NCBI GenBank assembly: GCA_010015675.1
Contig: ML976996.1
Coordinates: forward strand, 221,736-285,735
Direction of reading: 5' to 3'
DNA: 64,000 nucleotides
From: Byssothecium circinans
Lineage: Eukaryota; Ascomycota; Dothideomycetes; Pleosporales; Massarinaceae
Below are positions 35,903 through 47,201 of the stretch, piece by piece. Within the stretch, counting starts at the first letter, position 1. Every line of letters begins with the position of its first letter. Position numbers and translations under genes: made by a program. The notes below the pieces were generated by a model. That model saw nothing but the letters and a program-made list of their open reading frames with translations, was not told where the DNA came from and did not search any database.

Positions 35903-38900
35903 GACGACTATTACCGTAGAAATATTCCCCCGATGATTTATGGGGTTCATGAGGTGATGGAGGAGATGAACAGGCATCGTTGAGGTGGATGGATTAGGTG
36001 TTGAACGATTTGAGACATTGGGGGATTTTGCCTTATTATCTCTGCGGTTGATGATATAGAAGGAGGGTTGATGGGCGAGTACCTTTGGTACGTATGCGTA
36101 GAGGTCATTGGATCGGGAACACGGTGCCGATGCGAGAGAGGAGCATGTGGGAAGTTTACAGATAGAAGAGCAGGGCTTTCATTCTTTGGTGAAGGTTACG
36201 GAAAGCTTCTCATATCCCTAAGAGTTTCGGGCGTATATAGCGGTGGATACCACTTCATCTTTTTTTTGTTTTCTGTAAATCAATTGGATTCTTTCTTTCC
36301 GCCCCATTATATCAAACATAGGGAGTGCAGCATGATCATCATCATTATCGGGTAAAGTCTTGTAATAGTGGGTGGTGCGTGATAGCATTAAGAACGATAG
36401 AGAGGAAGAGAATCATCAATCCCCAGCCTATACACGTGCGCAAAATGTTCAGCAACGCCTTCCAGATAGAAAGTAGCGGATTTCCAAGGTTGTTACGCAA
36501 CCATGTGTCTTTGCATAACTACAGTACTCGAGACAACGGATGGATATATAAACTCCCCTTCTCACTCCCACTTCTCTCTTTCTCTCTCTCTTCACACGCC
36601 ATAATATTCCTCGCCGCGCTAAAAATTGCACCGCGGCATATGCATGAGCAGAGCGTCTCCACCCACCCGGCCTTTCCAAAAATGTTTCAATTCCCACTAG
36701 TATGGGATCTCCAGCAATAATTCCGTCTACCGAAAATGCTAGGCGCAACGGTTGATGTGGAGAATCTCTGTTCTCTATATTTCTTAGTCAAAAGGCAATT
36801 TCCGAACTGTCATGGAGATGTTTGCGCTGAAATGTGCGAGTATGAAAAAGCAAGGAAGTGGGAGGAATGTGGAAAGTGGGAGTAATTGGCCGGTATTAAG
36901 GGATAGATATATCGTCCCTGGACTTCACTTGGGAAATGTCGTTAAGAATACAACTTCACACCGCAATTTATGGGGACAGATCAAAAGTGACCTAAAGACT
37001 CGGAATGTTTGGCGGAAGGTTTTCTGTCTTTCTATCTTCCCTTGTTGTCGAAAAAACGACTGCATCTAGGAAGATGGGGGGTCTGTGGTGCAAAAGCGAT
37101 CCACCAAAGAGTATCTGAGGGCAACAGATGGTCGGACTTCTCGGCCCTTTTCTTTGCGTAAAGTATGAAAAGCGGCGGAAAGCCACCCAATGGAGTGTTG
37201 CTGGCCTGGACCTTAGACTCGATGATTTTTTCCCTTCACTTGAAGCATGAAAGATCGACAGACGCCTTCCATATGGAGTGTCTCCGATCTGGAACTTGTT
37301 TATTATTTTCTATTCTTAGAGTCTGAAAATGGTTTGGACACTGCCATATGGAATTTCTCTAGCGTAGCGTACTATACCGTAGCGTGGCTGCGTTGACTAA
37401 ACTAAACTAAATACTACGCTACAGTATATTTAGAGAATAAACCTACTATAACGTAAGATAACATACGCTACACACACCACACACAACCAAACCCCCGCTC
37501 CTAAAAGCTGTAAAAAATAATGTTTCGCGTACTTTACACTTTACACTTTCTAATAAGCTGGGTTGGATGCATACTTATTTCTTGGCGTGGTAGGCATAGT
37601 AGTATCGTAGGTAGTACTATTATCTATTATCTATTATCTATCTATAGTGTCCTTTCACGCTAGAGAGGAGAGAAATATCTATCTATCCATCTGGCATTAA
37701 GTTTTAAACTCTAAAGACTTAGACCTAGACCCGCAGGCACAGAACATAAAAACACGGAAATATAGAAATATAAAGTATAGGTAAAACTATATAGACGTGT
37801 ACTATGCGGTATATATAGCTTAGGAGAAAATCGCAATAGATATGTTGTATCGTATAGTACAGTATAGTACTTACAATAGCTAACTAACGTTGCCTACCGT
37901 TACCAACCCTACTCACCAATACCAATACCAACACTCGCCTTCACAACCGCGAAACCATACACCTCTACCTCTACCCAAACGTATTCCTCCACCATTAACG
38001 TTAACCCGCCCTTATTCTGTTCCGTCTTACCCAACGTAGTTATTTATTCCCGCCTCGTAAAACCAGCCGCTGGTTCTGGTTTTGCGCGGCGCCGTATACC
38101 AGCCAGCCAGCCTTATTCGCGTAAAAACCAAAAACCAAAAACCAAAAACTAGCCGCTGGTTTTCCCCCGGGACCTCGGACTTTTCCTTTTCCGCTGGACC
38201 TCGGACTCCTAGATCATGCTCTTTTTTCTTCTTGAAGAATAAGAAATTCTTGGACGTAGTTCAAATGGAATTTCTCTGGCCCAGGACTGGAGTGGAGGCT
38301 GGAGACTGGAGACTACAAAAACAGGCATTACCAAGCTTGATGCGGTGTGCTCGGAAGTATCCAAAGCCAGAGACTATGACAGAATGTTTGGCTCTCCCGC
38401 TTCCTTAAGACGTAAACTCATTCACTCCGTATCTCTGGTATATTAAAAAGATAATGAACCTCCTTCCTATGAGAAGGAGAGGGAGAATATCTACCTACTG
38501 TTCACATGCATTTTTATCGCCGGTCGCCTTGGGAGAATTATTCCCACTGTTTTGGGACTTTGCAAACTACAAAATATGACGGCTTAAACACGCATGAGAC
38601 GGAAGGGGAACTTCTTTCCGCTTTTACGCACGCTTACGACTTTGAGGACTGTTATTGAGTATTTCGAATATAGAAATCCACCTACGCGCAAGGCTATGGG
38701 TGTTAGGCTATGAAAGTACTTTTATAGCCTATCCTTTAAATTTATATACTTTTAAGATCTTGCAAGGCCTTCGTAATGAGAGATTTTCGACTAGTGGTCT
38801 CGAAAATGAAGGCAGCTTTTGAAAGTCTGGAAATGATGTGGCTGAAAGAGCACCTCTGTTTAGTCCTATATTTCCATAGTTATACGAGAAAGTGCGACAC

Positions 38901-39056
38901 AGAGAATACTGTCAGGCAGCGTCAGCAAAAGGTTTCAAACGCGTACATGATATGATCACTGCCACCGAACCAACCCTTCACATCAATGTTAATCAACGGA
39001 TCTGCAAAATTGAAAACTAGAACGGAGCTTATGAAGTTACCGCTTTCTGGGAAGGA
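35903..39056. other. Gene-poor AT-rich region with simple repeats
   Basis: No gene is visible. From about 37300 the sequence becomes strongly AT-rich and dense in short repeats: TATCTAT units near 37617-37647, ACTTTAC units near 37538-37555, AAAAACC units near 38123-38149, paired AGCCGCTGGTT motifs near 38067 and 38151, and a duplicated GGACCTCGGACT at about 38170 and 38197. Variants of TAGCGTA (37363-37470) occur in both orientations. This looks like old, mutated repetitive DNA. Confidence 0.5.
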
Positions 39057-39069
39057 ATAAGCTAGCGTA

Positions 39070-40781
39070 CAGGGTTTCGAGCCACCCCTCAGAAAATCGT
39101 GTTTATTCTATCAACCTAGTTACAATTGCCACTCTGTACACATAGATTGAAGAGTTTTAGCTGCTGCTTCAGTTGCTGCTCTCTCTGCTTCTTTTTCTGC
39201 TGCTTTGTCGTTGTTTTGTAACGCTAAAAGATCTGCTGCCTGTTTTGCTACCATGATTGTATCTATATCTGCAAAGCGTTGATTTGGGTCTATTCGAATT
39301 CTCTTCCGTGGCTGCTGAGGCTTAAGAGCCTCAAGTTGACTGTGTAGTCTTTTATTCTCTGCTTCTAGCTCTGCTGCCCGTACGTTTGCACGTGCAATAG
39401 CTTTGCCTGCTTTGTAGAAGAGCTGGTGAGTCTTGTGGCTAACACTCTCGTTCCTGTGGAGCTCTCTCTGAGCTACAAAGAGATCACGAGGGCCGCAGGG
39501 GGTAGAGAGATAGCTCTTAGCAGGTTGAGGTTGATTCTGACGAGGTGGTGTAACAGGCCTCTGAGCTACTTGAGAGGAGTTGACTACCCGGGCGATATTC
39601 AATGGACAGATCCCTGCAGCAGCCCATCCAGCCCGTACAACTCTCTCAGTAATTGCTGCCTCTCTAGCTGTATAGTAGGCCGTGATAAAGCGTTCCTTTT
39701 TAATAGGTACTGCGTCGTCAAGGTAGGATAGCTCTTGAATCTAGTGTCGATAGAATCTCTTTACTACTAAGAAAACTGAGAGATCTAGAGGCTGTAGGAC
39801 GTGTGAGGAATAAGGAGGTAGGAATAGAAGCTAGACTCTATTCTGCTTGCAGAGCCATAGGAATTCTAGGCTAATGTGGCTGCCGTGACTATCTAAAATT
39901 AACATCCTCCAACAATCACGTGAGGGAGCTGTATCAGGTAGAAATATACGCTGTAGCCACTCAGTCCCTATTACATTGGATGTCCAGCCGTTCTGTGAGG
40001 TTGCGTAAAGCTAGTCTAGAACTGCCGCAGGAAACCAAGTAGTCTGTAGGCTCTAGCCCTTAAATATCACCGCGCAGCGTAGCTTCTTCCCCGTAGCTGA
40101 TACGCACTCAATTATTAACGCCCACTCGAGATTCTCTGGTGACTGCTTATAAGCCTTACTCTTATAGCTGTCTGCAAGGACTCTTATATTTGCACATACC
40201 CCTATAGCCTTCCTAGTCTCATCCATATTCCACGTATCCTTAGCCTGTATACCTAGCTCCGTACGAAGCCTCTCATAGAGCTAAAGAAACTCGCGTAGCT
40301 ACTCTTGTATTGCTCCCTCAGCCCGTGCAGCCTCTATCCTTCTGCCTACAACAGATGCGACGCGTGGGTTGCGCTTAAGAAAGCAGGATATCTAATGCTT
40401 GCCCATAGGATTGTTGTCTCCATTCATCCTTAGGATTTGATTCGCCATTTCTCGCGTACGCGCGTGGGAGGGAGGAAAAGCTCGTGCGTCTTCTTCAAGG
40501 ATCCATTGTACAAGAAACTCCTCTTGTTATAGAGTTAATCGCTGCTGGTATACGTGGCTGGTTTAGCTACTCTGCGTACCGCGTATACGCGCAGAGAGTG
40601 TGGCTCGAGGGATATTGTACGCCTTTGCAGCAGCTCGTTGACTAGAAAAAACACCAGAATTAAGATCACTGATAGCTGCTTGTATAGCTGCTTCACGGTT
40701 GTCCATTTTGGTAGGGTGGGTAGAGAGAGAACACGATTTTCTAAGGGGTGGCCGATTTCTGAGGGGTGGCTCGGAACCCTG
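39070..40781 (-). mobile_element. Inactivated pogo/Fot-type DNA transposon
   Basis: Terminal inverted repeats: CAGGGTTTCGAGCCACCCCT... at 39070-39095 matches the reverse complement of the sequence ending at 40781 over 26 bases with one C/T difference. TA flanks both ends (39068-39069 and 40782-40783). The 1712-bp element carries a minus-strand transposase frame (39120-40706) broken only by stop codons. Its right end has an internal partial duplication of the subterminal sequence (two copies of the GAGGGGTGGC / AAGGGGTGGC block). The flanking bases on each side extend the inverted symmetry by 11 more bases; see findings. Confidence 0.9.
39120..40706 (-). pseudogene. Pogo/Fot-type transposase with nine in-frame stops
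   Basis: From ATG at 40706 to TAA at 39120 the frame is continuous for 529 codons with no frameshift, but nine internal TAA/TAG codons break it, all between 40706 and about 39720. In order it shows an N-terminal helix-turn-helix (FSSQRAAAKAYNIPRATLSA), a CENP-B-type second HTH region, and the three catalytic aspartates in WNMDET, LILDSHGSH and LQPLDLSVF; the last two are separated by 35 residues (DD35D, as in Fot elements). The C-terminal 160 residues are unbroken and basic/coiled-coil-like (NVRAAELEAENKRLHSQLEA). The stops fit CAA/CAG-to-TAA/TAG changes, the expected product of RIP. The gene is dead as it stands. Confidence 0.88.
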
Positions 40782-40794
40782 TACGCTAGCTTAT

Positions 40795-43700
40795 AGAGGT
40801 TCCAACGGCTACCACTTGAGCAATTTCTTGTTTGAGCCCCCTGATATTACCAAAACAAAATCCTACCTCTTATCTTCTCAGCGTCTATCGCATCTACCAT
40901 CCCTTCAAAGCATCATAGCAGGCTTAATGATGTACCACTTTCCAAAAAGTTTAGCATGGAAAAATCATGACTTGCGGCGGGATTCCCTGTCGAATACTCA
41001 TCGTCTCTCAAACTTTGCTAAAGTTCAAATCGAAGATACAGAATTTTATGACGATAGAATCTACCTAGGCATGCGTCCATCATTCGTAAATAAATGCATG
41101 GACCCCACCCGAATGGACTTTCTCTTCCCTTGGAAGCTTTTAAAGTGTAGAAATGGTGAGCCCATGCTCTACGGGCCATGCTAGAACTCTCCACTAGCAC
41201 TTCTAAACTTTCAGTCTCTTTATATAAAAACACGAGTGCCTCTCAGTTATATCTTAGACCACAATATCTATAACTACACAAACAATATCGTCGAGTTCGT
41301 ATGCATGAAGAAGAACCGCTGAAACTCCTTGCATGAGCAATTTCGACTATTTTTTCCCCACAATAATACTAAAATGAGGTACACTCCAGAAAATGTGCGG
41401 AGCACCTTGAGCCGTGGGCGTGGTATCAAAATTGGAAAGAATATTGCTAATGGAAGTACTCGATTCCTTTAAAAGTCGAAGATAATGTGCTACCTCAAAA
41501 GCCAAAACTTCACAAGTCTAGTTCCATGTTTCTCTCCAACCATTAAGTCCCCAAACTCGGTACTCAGGTGGGCGCCCTCAGCCAAAACTTCTTTTAGGCG
41601 CAAGAATATAAAGATTTTCCCCTCTATCCTCTTAAAGCAGGACAATAAAACCTCTAATTCCTTGAATACATGGTCTTGTTTTTCTGCTTCTCGCACATAC
41701 ACAAAACTCCAATCCCCAAAACTCATTATCTACAGCCGTTTTTAACGCCAGAGAGAACAATAAATACACACCAGAAGTATGCCCACTTGCACTCGAGAAT
41801 TCAAATCTACAATCACCAACCAATATGTACCCTGCGCGGTGGGAGAATCCCGGTTTCAGAGAGTATGGATAGATGTGAAGTAGCGAATTACTTCGTAAAC
41901 ATTTCAAAAAAGGAAGCTACGCTATCAAATGTGGCGAAATTTGTGAGCCGACAACAAATAGGAAGTTGCGGCCATGCCGCCTACGGAATTTTTTAACCCT
42001 CTTCCTTTGGGTCGGAATTTTGAACCCGAAGTGATATGGAATTTGGCCCATTAGGGGATTGAGAAGAATAAATCTCTCTAAGCCATGGCCCTTTATTCAG
42101 TGATAAAACATGCCAAAAGAAGTACATGTGGACTATCTAAAATACAAGGGAATAAAAGTCCACAGCCGAAATCGGCATATGTGTAACCCAGCCACTTTCC
42201 ATAAAATATTAAAAAGCTAAACATAGCTTCCACATCAAGTTGCTGGTCAAAAGATAAGTAAAACGTTTCAGCACTCCTCTCTCCATGAGAGCTTTTGCAA
42301 CGGTGCGCAAATACACCAAGCCTCTCGTCATTATTCGGCTCAAGGGAATGGCGAAAAACCCAAATTCATTTGTCGAAAATAGGACGCGCTGGAGATATGT
42401 GGGTGCAGCGCACCCCGACTATCTTTGTATCCAACTCAAACTGAAAGCAGTCGCTCCATAGCTCTCCTTCTGCACTGTAAAAACGCATTAAGAAGGCATT
42501 CCATGAAATTTCCTGTGTGGTTCCGTCCTCGTCTCGTTCGAAGCCCATATATCAGATTGAAATCCGTCCAGCAACTGTCCTGGGGACACTGGTTCAACCA
42601 AATTTTGTCCATACCAAAAGAAGAACCACTATCGCCCGATGTGCGAGACCCCTCGACTTGCAAACACGGAACTGAAATCGCAAGCGCGTTTGGTTGAGGG
42701 AGCTCTGGCTCTGAGAAGCATCTGAATATCTTAGCTGTCGCAAACAGACCTGTACTAAAGCTGGATAGATCACTTGACCTGGTGCAGGTCCCTGTTCAAA
42801 TTGTCTCTCTTTCCGCAAACCTAGGAATGAATAGCTTGTGTGTGGGCTCGCGAGGCGGCTAGATATTCGATGGTAAATGATATGAGTCTACTATCATGGA
42901 CTCTCCATTCCTTTGAGCTTCTTGGAGGATCCTTAGAAATTTTACTGGCAGGATGAAATGGAATCGTCCTGAGCAGTATCTCCAAACCCTAAACTCCAAC
43001 CTCAATACACCCTACCCTCAATCATCCTCCAAGAACTATGAAAACCTCAAGCATGGCATTTCAATGTTCCCCCGCCTTACTCCCGCTCTCACAACTCCCA
43101 AAACCGCCGCCGAAGAAGCCATGTAAGGCGAAGATCTCAACGAAAATGTCACCAACCCCCGCTTATGCCCCCCCCCCCCCCAAACCCCCATCAATTATGT
43201 CAAAATTGCGATAAGACACCACAACAACCTACGTCCAGGCCCATTTCCAACTCACAAACCACAAACAAAACTTCTCATTCAAATCGCCCAGAATGAGGAC
43301 CATGTCCCACTTCCTCAACCCTATATTTTCACTAGAAGCCCCAGCCGCTTCCTCAATAAGCCTGAACAACAAAAAAGAAGCGCACAAAATCCTTGTCAAC
43401 CTTACGCGAAGTCTACAAAAACGCGTTCCGCATCTCGATAGCTCAGCACTGAGATAGTATAACACTCTATAAGAAAAACAACAAGGTTATTATGGTGCGA
43501 AACAAGAAGGAGGCCTCTAAAAGATTTATGAGTGTGCTCGCTCGAGCGACCTTATTAAAACCCCGCAGCGGTTTCTCTGCTCTGGCTTAGGGTGACTATG
43601 AGGCTTTTCTCACTACTTTCATCCCAGCAAAGAGACTACAGTGCTACAAATTTCAGAGCCAGAAACCCACTGAGCACTACGCTTACACTATATAAAACTC

Positions 43701-44670
43701 CCCAATCTCCGCACTCCTACAACTCCAAAAGCAGCCGAGCTCCATGAATGGAGTTTCCCGCAAGTATAGTGATCTTACAATACAAACGGCCTCTTTTTTT
43801 CTCTAATATTATTACATATCAGAATTAAGAGCAGAGAGGTTCAATGGAGTCTGCCGTCTGAACAGTAACAGTCGGGAATTTAATATCCACTTCACCTGCT
43901 TCATGCCGGCAGTGCGCTTCTTGCACAAAATACTGTTGGAAGCGGAAGAGTCGGGTGCAATGTGGTCTCCGTGCTGAAGGGGAGATCGAGAAGGAAAGAC
44001 AAGGTGAGATCGTTGTATGTGGGAGTTGTTGGGCGAGTGGTTCGGGCGCTCGTATTAAAACTGCATGTGCGGGACTACGATGGATTAGAGGCGTGGGACG
44101 ATTTTATAGCTTGTTGAGAGAGCGAGTCGGTTATACTTGCATGGGCGGGCAATTTTGAGATCGGGAACGCGGGTCTGGAAAGAGAGGACGAACGTAGTAT
44201 GGAACTTCTGCGGCGGAACGAATGGGAAGTAAAGGGATGGAGAGGAGCAGCATCTTAGCAGTCACATGCATTTTTTGAAAAGTTTGATAATAAGCGGGAA
44301 ATGAGTCTTCATGCTCGTCGTTTTCCGAGGAAACGGGATCTGAGGCACTTCTACGTCAAAAAAGTAATAATTTATAGGCCGAATGGCACATGCATACATA
44401 ACGGAGTGTGGAAATTAGGAAGAGTTATTTTAAATTACTATTTTATATGGAGAGAGGTTTTCCATGTACCAAATATCCATATGAATTCCCGATATAACCA
44501 GCTTCACACACCAACCCCGTAAACTTTTCCCAAGTAATACCCACCAAGGAAAAGAACAAGAAAATAGTCCACCTATACTCAAACCCCACAACAAACCCCA
44601 ATCCCCGCTTTCAAGCCCTCACTTCACTACACAAAGAGCCCCCCTCCCTCACCCTCACCCCATTCCACCC
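40795..44670. other. Gene-poor region with eroded sequence and a C14 run
   Basis: No intact gene. A plus-strand frame at 40930-41184 (84 codons, MYHFPKSLAWKNHDLRRDSL...) has no relatives I recognise and may be a fragment. At 42960-43460 the plus strand shows coding-like composition with scattered stops. A run of 14 C lies at 43168-43181. Short AT-rich frames elsewhere look random. No terminal repeats found for a further element. Confidence 0.45.
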
Positions 44671-45644
44671 CTACTTCAACGGCGGCGCGCGCCACGGCGA
44701 ATTCGAAAAAACCTCCTCCTCCACCTTCTCCCGATACGAATACTCATCCGCACACTGCCCGCCGCCATCTCTGCCAATATGGCTACAATGCACACCGGGG
44801 CGAAACCCGACCATAATCTCATGCACATTGCGACAAAGCAGGGTATCCATCCCCAACTCAAAGCTATCCCCTACCCGAATCTCTTCCGTCAGGAAATGGT
44901 AGCACTCTTCGTTGGATGCATACTGCTGGTCCGCCGTTCCGGCGCAGTAGCTCTGGTGCGTTCGACAGATCGATTTCGCCAACATGTCTTTCGCAATGGC
45001 GTGTGCGCGGATGGGGTCGGGATCCACGCTGGCGAGGAGGGTTTGGAGCAGGAAGCCGAACCAGCGGAACGTGACGTCGTATTGAGTTATCTCTCGCGCG
45101 GCGTTCCATGTCATCCATGTGTCGATCATGATGGGCAGGGTTGCGTTCTTGAAGGAGGGGAATTGCAGGTACATGCGTGTGGAGGCTGAGGCGATGTTTT
45201 GGTTGCCTGTGAATTGGAGGATTTTGTATGGTCCGACGGGGAGGCCGATGATGGTGGTGAGGTTGTTGGGGGTGAAGAGGCCGAAGATGTATTCCGTGTT
45301 GAGCTCGCGGCCGACGAAGTTGCGGGTATCGGATACGCGGCCTTGGACCTGGGATTGCGGGTTAGTATTGAGAGATGTTGTGTTGGTAAGAGGCGTACAT
45401 TTTCCGAGAAGACGGTTGAGTTGATGCTCTGGGCTTCTGCTATGTTATTGGGAAATATGAACTTCTCGTAGAAGGCATGTTGAAGTCTGTAGAGTTCTTC
45501 GTAGCCGAAATTGGGCGTGGAGGTGTTTCCGCCGGATGCTAATACTTTTAGAACATGTTTACTGGGATAGATTGATTGTGAAACCATACCAGCGATAGGA
45601 GTTGCCAAAGAAATGGCGGCACAGAGAAAGCTTGCTGGCTTCAT
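44671..45644 (-). CDS. Secreted late-sexual-development protein (LsdA-like)
   Basis: Three exons: 45644-45590, 45538-45399 and 45348-44671, giving 290 aa. The second intron has a perfect TACTAAC branch site. Residues 1-19 form a signal peptide (FLCAAISLATPIA). The mature protein starts ASGGNTSTPNFGYEELYRLQ and includes ENVQGRVSDTR, GRELNTEYIFGLFTPN, MIDTWMTWNAAREITQYDVT and VHCSHIGRDGGGQCADEYSY. These match the LsdA family named for an Aspergillus nidulans gene expressed late in sexual development. Its biochemical role is unknown. Conserved cysteines (CRTHQSYC, LLCRNVHEI, HCSHIG) suggest an extracellular, disulfide-bonded domain. It sits next to the gene-poor block. Confidence 0.85.
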
Positions 45645-47201
45645 GGTTGCGACTGAAGGTTTGTAGATTGAATCCACCGATAGAAGTGAGGTTTTATACT
45701 GATTACGGCGTGGTCTCGCGTGGTGAGAGTCGGGGTTTATATACACGGTGTGAAGGGGCGTAGTCTGTGGTGCACCGAGTTGGACTCAACCATGTGGAAT
45801 AATTGAAGTAGTGGAGACAGAGAAATGACGAAGTCCACACGTGATGAGTAGGAAGTATTTGTCGACAGTCGCCTTCAATCGCGTTGAAGCTACGTATCGG
45901 TCCTTTTACTTGCAACTGCCCCCTCATTCGTTACTCCTGGGCCAGACGGGCGGCTACTTGGCATGCCACAAGGATACCACTGAGCTGTCGCAAGGATTTG
46001 GAACTGAAGAAATGAAGTCAGTGAATTGATATCAGACATGCAAACAGAAAGTTACCAACTACACGTACTGTATGCAAACACTGGGAAATGAGTGCAAATG
46101 GCAGGTGTCCCGAGTGTGCGGATACGGCGTTCTAGAAAAATATCATCCACTGGAATGAATTAATAAAAACGGGTGAAACGAGCTCTCAGCCTTAACGGTC
46201 CGTGGCCGTACACTTGTGGTAAGACAATACAAAAACAGATTCTAGGGAGTACAAAGCCCCGTATATCTGAACGCCTAACTCGGCCCGTCGTCCTTATCGT
46301 GTACAAGGAAGCTCGTGAAATCCGATGCCGGGGGCGTAAGCGAACGAATGAATAGGAGCTCTCTCATACTCATTCGCCGACTATTGTGCGCTCTTCGTAC
46401 GCCAGGCAGGACTAGAGAGAACCCACGCGATTTAGGTGCTAAATCGAGCGAAATGATTGGCGGTAATGGAGAAAGACGGACGCATGGAATCCAAAGCCCG
46501 GGTGCTTGCAGGTGCTTCTCAAGCTACACAAACACGGTACTGGAGGCTGATCGGTGAAAGGCTATTTTCGTTTTGCTTATGATGCTTGCGTGTGCGAGTG
46601 TGCGCCGACGATCAGGCTTGGGGGTAGAGTTCTCAACATGGAACGTTTGTGCGAGGTTGAGGCGTGAGAGGGAGGCAATTCATGTTACTCGGAGCTGGCC
46701 TTTTGCCATGCAACATAGTGCGCGGAGGCGACGGGTGTGTCATGGCCATTGAGAGCTGTATTCAGCCTTGCGAGATGCGGCTGGTGGCAAGTGTCTCGGA
46801 GAAGGATGGTCGTTGATATTGCCCAGAGCTAGCCGATATTAGTGCGAACCAGAGTTGTGGGATATTCGGTAGGACAAGAAGATCGCTGTAACTGATCATA
46901 CCGAGGTGTCACTTCTTGAGCAACGCCCGATACGTATGTGGCGAATATGAGGCACGAATTGAGCGGTGGACAGTGTCGCTTTCTGTGAGCGTAAACAGGC
47001 CCGCCACGCTGGGGGCGACGGGTGTTTGCTGAGATGACGGAGCGGATTGACATCGGTTGGTTGATGATGGGCGTCTGCGGGTCGGGGTAGAAGACGACTA
47101 ACAAGAGGTAATCGATCGAGTAGCTCCTTCCTGCATGTATCCGCGACCATTCTACTTCACACAGTACGCGGGTAGTATCGAGATACGCAGCAATTTAACT
47201 A
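45645..47201. other. Intergenic region with promoter of the LsdA-like gene
   Basis: 1.55 kb with no credible gene, ending at the left terminus of the intact transposon. A TATA box for the minus-strand gene lies at 45734-45744. Confidence 0.45.
45734..45744 (-). promoter_or_regulatory. TATA box (GTATATAAACC)
   Basis: On the minus strand GTATATAAACC lies about 90 bases upstream of the LsdA-like ATG at 45644, a normal distance. It supports the start chosen. Confidence 0.5.

Noticed and set aside
39120..39602. Separate host gene of 160 codons
   Set aside because: It is the unbroken C-terminal part of the damaged transposase, in the same continuous frame and inside the element's TIRs.
39120..40706. 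Stop-codon reassignment (TAR read as Gln) to explain the nine stops
   Set aside because: All host genes in the window use TAA/TAG/TGA normally as terminators and the intact transposase has no internal TAR, so mutation of this copy explains the stops.
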